Both the position numbers and the translations under genes were made by a program. A stretch of DNA of 64,000 nucleotides from Prevotella sp. P2-180 (GTDB taxonomy: Bacteria > Bacteroidota > Bacteroidia > Bacteroidales > Bacteroidaceae): NCBI RefSeq assembly GCF_002251435.1, contig NZ_NPJI01000110.1, forward strand, positions 124,001-188,000, written 5' to 3'. Below, piece after piece: positions 59,323 to 64,000 of this stretch (positions are counted from its first letter, which is position 1; each line of letters starts with the position of its first letter). The notes under the pieces are model-generated. The model saw nothing but the letters and a program-made list of their open reading frames with translations, had not been told where the DNA came from and made no database searches.

Positions 59323-62300
59323 ATGAAGCATTTCTTAACTTCCAAAAGGACGCTATGCTCGCTGCTTTTCGCATTGTGCGCCATGGCTCCATGGACTATT
59401 GAGGCTACGGCACAACGCAGCCCCAATGTGACGATCAAAATGACGTCAGCCACAGTGAAGAACTTTTTCGCCGAGCTGAAAAAGCAAACCGGCCTCGACT
59501 TCATCTGCAGCACCGACCTTGCCGAGTCGCTGCCAAAGGTGTCGCTCAACGCACAGGACAAGCCGGTACGCGAGGTGCTCGACGAAGTGATGGACAAGCT
59601 CAACTGCAGCTACTCCATTGAAGGAAACATAGTGACCATAAAGAAACGTCAGGCAGGCAACATGCTCACAGGACGCGTGGTTGACGAAAACGGCGAGGCA
59701 CTTGTGGGTGTCTCCGTCACCATTCCCGGCACCAACGTAGGCACTGTTACAGATAGCGACGGTCGATTCGCCCTACGTGTGGCTCCTGCACAACGAGGAA
59801 AGAACGTCAGCGTTTCCTATCTCGGCATGAAGACCCAGACCTTGCCCATGCGTCGCCTGCAGACATCGAAGGTGATTACACTCGAACCCGACGCCAACAT
59901 CATGGACGACGTGATTGTGACTGGTTATCAGACCATATCGAAGGAACGTGCCACGGGATCGTTCGGCACCATGACAAGCAAGCAGATTGACGGAAAGCTC
60001 AACGCCGACCTCACGCAGAAACTCGAAGGACAGATAGCAGGTGTGGTTCTCGACAAGGACGGAAATCTCTCTATCCGTGGTATCGCCACCTTGAACGCCG
60101 CCACACAGCCTCTCATCGTTGTCGATGGATATCCTACAGAGTGCCAGCTCAGCGAGCTCAACCCCGACAACATCGAGAACATCACCGTGCTTAAAGATGG
60201 TGTGGCAGCCTCAATCTACGGTTCTCGTTCTGCCAACGGTGTCATCATCGTCACCACGAAAAACGGTGCCGAGGGAAAGACAAGGCTCAGCTACCGAGGA
60301 AGCTTTAAGTTTGAGTCGAAGCCAAACCTCGACGACCTGCACATGGCGTCAACATCAGACTACATCGACGCCGAACTTGCGCTCTACGACCTCAATCCCA
60401 ACAGCTCATCTTACAACATTGCCTACAGAACCGCTAACCAGAGCGACGTTGACTACCTGCTGACTCAGCGCAAGGCAGGAAAGATTAGCGATTCGGAATT
60501 TAATTCTGCCATCGACAAACTGCGTGGCAACAACGTGCTGCGCGACATGGAGAAATATATGTTACGCACTGCATTCACACAGACCCACAACATCGGCATC
60601 AGCGGCGGCAACAAGGTGAACAAATACAACCTTGCGGTAAACTATACAAAGAACCGTGCGTCTTACATAAACACCGACAACGACCGACTGCTCGTTGACC
60701 TTAGGAACGAATGGAATCCATATAAGTTCCTGACCGTAGGCGTGGCAGCCAACGTCAACTACTCACGTTCTAATTCGCCAAGAAACTCATTCCAGTCGTT
60801 CACCGACTATACCAGTTATCTGAAACCCTACTCCCGACTGGCAGACGACAACGGTAACCTCCTGAACATACGTACTGTCAGTGCCGCTACTGCCGACCTC
60901 TACAGTTCGGTCAGCGGACTTAAGGACACCGACTACAACCCCGTGACCGATGCCTACGAGGACTACAACAAGACCACCAGTTTCGCGGCACGCTTCAACG
61001 GTTTCCTGCGCTTCAAAATCATCGACGGGCTTACCGCTGAGGTGGGAGGCAACTGGACTCGAGGCAACTCTACGAGCAAGACCATATCGACAGCCAACAG
61101 TTACCGCATGCGCCTTGCCTTCAACAACGGTACCTCGATGAGCAACATCTCAAACCACTATGTTCCCGACGGCGACATGATTGACGAGACCCGCTACACC
61201 AACGAAAACTGGACAGTGCGCACACAGGTGAACTTCAACCGCACGTTCGGAAAGCACCGTGTAACTGCACTTGCAGGTAACGAGGTGCGCCGCATAACCT
61301 ACGACAACAACACCTACGCCACTCGTCTCGGCTACAACTCAACGGCAGGCTCGTTCACGCCAGTCAACATCAAGGACTTCGTGTCAGGTGTTTACAACCA
61401 AGACATGCTCAACGGCAACGACCTTGCATGGTATCTCAAATATGGTAGCTACGGCATCAGCGACAACCGTTTCGTGTCGTGGTATTTCAACGGATCATAC
61501 GAGTTCGACGACCGCTATATCATCAGCGGAAGTATTCGTGAGGACCTCACCAATTTCTTCGGCACCGACCCGAAATATCGCCACAAACCAATGTGGTCTG
61601 TGGGTGGAACATGGAAGGTGAAAAACGAGAAATTCTTCAACGTTGAATGGATCGACCGCTTGAATGTCCGTGCATCCTACGGCGTGAACGGTAATATCTC
61701 GCTCACCGACGGTCCTTACCTCATCCTCTCTGCCGGCTCCTTCAGCCCTATTACCGGCGGTGTGTCAAACAGTATATCTTCCTTCCCCAACAACTCCCTT
61801 CGCTGGGAGAAGACCACGACCAAGAACATCGGTATCGATATCAACGTGCTCAACAACCGATTGGGCTTCAGCTTCGACTACTATCACAAGAAGAGCACCG
61901 ACCTGCTCGCCTCTGATGCTGTTGACCCGACTCTCGGCGTTTCGTCAATCAGAAAGAACGTAGGTTCTATACGCAACCAGGGATTCGAGTTCGCCATCAA
62001 CGGCACTCCCGTAAAGTCGCGCTACTTCCGTTGGGACGTGACCTACAACCTCTCATTAAACAAGAACGAGGTGCTCGAATACAATGTCAACCGCAAATAC
62101 CCGACATCTTGGGCTTGGGTGACACCAATTCATGCCGCAGGCTATCCTATGTACGGACTCTTCGGCTACAACTTCGCAGGACTCGACGACAAGGGACAGA
62201 CCATGATCTTCGGAGCCGACGGCGAAAAGAAGCTCGCCTCTGCTTGTACTGTTGACGATGTTGTATATCTCGGCACCGCAGTGCCAAAGGCAGACATGGC

Positions 62301-62787
62301 GCTGACAAACAACTTCTCTTACAAGAACTGGAACCTCTCGTTCATGTTCATTGCCAAACTTGGCCATAAGTATCGTAAGGACGTGTTCCAAGGCTCCAAC
62401 ATCAACAGCCGCCACGTAGCAGAGCGTTGGCAGAAGGCAGGCGACGAGGCAACGAAAATCTATCCGGTGCTTAAGTCGTGGAACATGGACATGTTCTACT
62501 TCCCGTTCTGCGACATCAACATAGGCAACGCAAGCTATGCCAAGCTGCGTGACCTGACCCTCACCTACAACTTCGACAACTCGCTCACCAAACTCATCGG
62601 CATGAGCGACGCAAAGGTATATCTCCAGGCACGCAACCTCTTCCGCATTACGGCAAGCGACTGCGATATTGATCCTGAGACCTTCGAACTGAACTACAGC
62701 GGAGGAATGAACGACTCATCAAACGCAGGATATGCCTCACTGCCAATGAATCCGGAGTTCTACATCGGTCTTACATTCAGTTTCTAA
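59323..62787 (+). CDS. SusC/RagA-type TonB-dependent outer membrane transporter with STN domain
   Basis: A 1154-residue protein. Order of domains: signal peptide (ends IEATAQ), STN domain (~30-110, NFFAELKKQTGLDFICSTDL), carboxypeptidase D-like domain (TGRVVDENGEALVGVSVTIPGT), plug (ERATGSFGTMTSKQIDGKLNADL, LNAATQPLIVVDGYP, NIENITVLKDGVAASIYGSRSANGVIIVTTK) and a beta-barrel ending FYIGLTFSF. The STN domain marks it as a transducer that talks to FecR. The ligand is unknown; TlpA neighbours and the absence of glycosidases hint at a non-polysaccharide ligand, which is inference. Confidence 0.95.
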   Translation: MKHFLTSKRTLCSLLFALCAMAPWTIEATAQRSPNVTIKMTSATVKNFFAELKKQTGLDFICSTDLAESLPKVSLNAQDKPVREVLDEVMDKLNCSYSIEGNIVTIKKRQAGNMLTGRVVDENGEALVGVSVTIPGTNVGTVTDSDGRFALRVAPAQRGKNVSVSYLGMKTQTLPMRRLQTSKVITLEPDANIMDDVIVTGYQTISKERATGSFGTMTSKQIDGKLNADLTQKLEGQIAGVVLDKDGNLSIRGIATLNAATQPLIVVDGYPTECQLSELNPDNIENITVLKDGVAASIYGSRSANGVIIVTTKNGAEGKTRLSYRGSFKFESKPNLDDLHMASTSDYIDAELALYDLNPNSSSYNIAYRTANQSDVDYLLTQRKAGKISDSEFNSAIDKLRGNNVLRDMEKYMLRTAFTQTHNIGISGGNKVNKYNLAVNYTKNRASYINTDNDRLLVDLRNEWNPYKFLTVGVAANVNYSRSNSPRNSFQSFTDYTSYLKPYSRLADDNGNLLNIRTVSAATADLYSSVSGLKDTDYNPVTDAYEDYNKTTSFAARFNGFLRFKIIDGLTAEVGGNWTRGNSTSKTISTANSYRMRLAFNNGTSMSNISNHYVPDGDMIDETRYTNENWTVRTQVNFNRTFGKHRVTALAGNEVRRITYDNNTYATRLGYNSTAGSFTPVNIKDFVSGVYNQDMLNGNDLAWYLKYGSYGISDNRFVSWYFNGSYEFDDRYIISGSIREDLTNFFGTDPKYRHKPMWSVGGTWKVKNEKFFNVEWIDRLNVRASYGVNGNISLTDGPYLILSAGSFSPITGGVSNSISSFPNNSLRWEKTTTKNIGIDINVLNNRLGFSFDYYHKKSTDLLASDAVDPTLGVSSIRKNVGSIRNQGFEFAINGTPVKSRYFRWDVTYNLSLNKNEVLEYNVNRKYPTSWAWVTPIHAAGYPMYGLFGYNFAGLDDKGQTMIFGADGEKKLASACTVDDVVYLGTAVPKADMALTNNFSYKNWNLSFMFIAKLGHKYRKDVFQGSNINSRHVAERWQKAGDEATKIYPVLKSWNMDMFYFPFCDINIGNASYAKLRDLTLTYNFDNSLTKLIGMSDAKVYLQARNLFRITASDCDIDPETFELNYSGGMNDSSNAGYASLPMNPEFYIGLTFSF

Positions 62788-62805
62788 CCCTTACAACAGA
62801 ACACT

Positions 62806-64000
62806 ATGAAGAAATTAAAATATATCTTCGCGGCAACACTCGCCGCAACGCTCGCGTCCTGCGACAACTTCCTCGACGTGAAGCCCGTGGGAAAGATGAT
62901 TCCCACAGAGGTGTCACAGTTTGAGAACATTCTCAACAACAGTCTCACCGTTGACCCTTACTTCATGATGGACAACAACCGCAGCTGCTTCTACGCTGCC
63001 ATGGCTGACAACCTCACCATCACGGAGAACCTGGCAAAGTACCAATACACTGCCACCTTCCCAAACCTTGAGAACCTGGCTGCCTACATTTTCTACTCGC
63101 CAGTGCAGGATCCGATCAACACACCATTCACCTGGACCTACAGTTACAAGGCTCTCGGTTACTTCAACAACGTAATCGACGGAGTGACAGCCATCGACAG
63201 CGAGTCAGCTTACGCAAAAGGAGTCATCGCACAGGCACGCCTCGGACGCGCTTGGCAGATGATGAACATGGCCTTATGCTACGGTCCTATGTACCAGGCA
63301 GGAGGGGCCAACGACACCAAGGTGGTGCCATATCGACTCTCGGGCGACCCAACCGTAGGCAACGGCGACCTCAACACGACAGCCGAGATTTTCGAGCTTG
63401 CGAAGGCTGACCTCGACTATGCCTGCGAGAACTGCCCAAACACCGTGGCAAACCATAGCCGTGCCGACAGAGCCTGCGCCTACGCTCTGCGTGCAGAATA
63501 CTATATGTACACACGCGACTGGCAGAACATGCTCGCCGACGCACAGAAGGCTTGGGAACTTGCCGTTGCCAACAGTGGCAGTGCCGACAAGCTCATCTAC
63601 AACTACAACGACTTCTACTACGAGGCACTCACCGAAATCAACCCGCCAGAGGGCTGTTCACCGGAGCCTTTCATGACACTGCGCGGTCCTGACACCGACT
63701 TCGAGCAGACTACTCACCGTGAGATTCTGCTCTACCGTTCAGTGCCAAGCGGAACTACCACCACTAAGTATGTGCCTTCAGAAGACTGGAAGTCTATCTT
63801 CGACTTCGACCACGACCTCCGCTGCAAGAAGTTCTTCTTCATCGTGGAAGGCTATCACACCACCTACGGCGACATTACTGTTGACGATGGTCTGCAGATC
63901 AACGACTACCGTTCCTACAATATGCAGACCACCGAAGGCATCACCTATCCTCAGTTGTTGCTCGAAAAGGCAGAGGCAGAGGCACGCACAGGTAACACCT
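62806..64000 (+). CDS. SusD/RagB-family surface lipoprotein, 3' part cut by window edge
   Basis: The first ~398 residues of a SusD-like protein, 18 bases after susC. The lipoprotein signal peptide ends LASCDNFLDVKP, the usual SusD start. Helical TPR-type segments typical of the family follow (QARLGRAWQMMNMALCYGPMY, RADRACAYALRAEYYMYTRDWQNMLADAQKA). It forms the lid over the SusC barrel and captures the ligand at the surface. The C-terminus lies outside the window. Confidence 0.93.
   Translation, partial: MKKLKYIFAATLAATLASCDNFLDVKPVGKMIPTEVSQFENILNNSLTVDPYFMMDNNRSCFYAAMADNLTITENLAKYQYTATFPNLENLAAYIFYSPVQDPINTPFTWTYSYKALGYFNNVIDGVTAIDSESAYAKGVIAQARLGRAWQMMNMALCYGPMYQAGGANDTKVVPYRLSGDPTVGNGDLNTTAEIFELAKADLDYACENCPNTVANHSRADRACAYALRAEYYMYTRDWQNMLADAQKAWELAVANSGSADKLIYNYNDFYYEALTEINPPEGCSPEPFMTLRGPDTDFEQTTHREILLYRSVPSGTTTTKYVPSEDWKSIFDFDHDLRCKKFFFIVEGYHTTYGDITVDDGLQINDYRSYNMQTTEGITYPQLLLEKAEAEARTGNT

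Overview
The window looks like chromosomal DNA of a Bacteroidota species, probably Prevotellaceae or a close relative. The evidence is a SusC/SusD pair with STN domain, FecR and an ECF sigma factor; several AAA-ATPase/PD-(D/E)XK proteins typical of gut and oral Bacteroidales; DUF4294, DUF4407 and BT4734/VirE-type proteins; and many -7 boxes of the Bacteroidetes form TAnnTTTG. No tRNA, rRNA, CRISPR array or transposase gene was recognised.

Layout. 1-4 kb: three AAA-ATPase/PD-(D/E)XK genes, two of them sharing an almost identical 252-bp start, then a lipoprotein. 5.2-12.7 kb: a plus-strand envelope operon with three membrane sulfatase-fold enzymes (the first PbgA/YejM-like), a small sigma-70 factor and a glycosyltransferase. 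12.7-29.7 kb: mostly core genes, namely a lipoprotein, an M28 glutaminyl-cyclase-like enzyme, a glutamine amidotransferase/M19 dipeptidase fusion with its Lrp regulator, three FKBP prolyl isomerases, a sirtuin with a Cys-rich partner, a FadL-type porin, a C1 peptidase, DUF4294, an eroded endonuclease I gene, trpS and a GH2 glycosidase. 29.8-38.2 kb: an accessory and decaying zone with a VirE-type ATPase, a tandem palindromic repeat, another AAA/PD-(D/E)XK gene, an ATPase cassette bounded by an 18-bp perfect inverted repeat, broken SatD-like and ADP-ribosylglycohydrolase genes, and a short PglZ-like remnant.

38.2-53.7 kb is the most notable part. It is a visibly A+T-richer, all-minus-strand Ter (tellurium/stress) system: a TerB-like protein, four TerD-superfamily proteins (one TerA-like), three TerY von Willebrand proteins (one with a zinc-ribbon tail), a PP2C phosphatase, a Ser/Thr-type kinase, a PrsW-type membrane protease with an N-terminal GYF-like domain, an unknown coiled-coil protein, a DUF4407 membrane protein, a small secreted protein and a PMCA-type Ca2+-ATPase. 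The TerY-phosphatase-kinase triad with TerD proteins is a known theme. The coupling to PrsW, DUF4407, two unknown proteins and a Ca2+ pump in one gene run, with no TerC in the window, is the best candidate for an undescribed membrane/Ca2+ version of the system. Upstream lies a roughly 315-nt minus-strand transcript candidate with a 67-codon ORF and a strong terminator.

54.8-64 kb: a nutrient-uptake locus. An ECF sigma gene faces two TlpA-like thioredoxins, FecR, SusC and the start of SusD. Two intergenic sites, before the first TlpA gene and before fecR, share a nearly identical sequence that may be the promoter read by this sigma factor.
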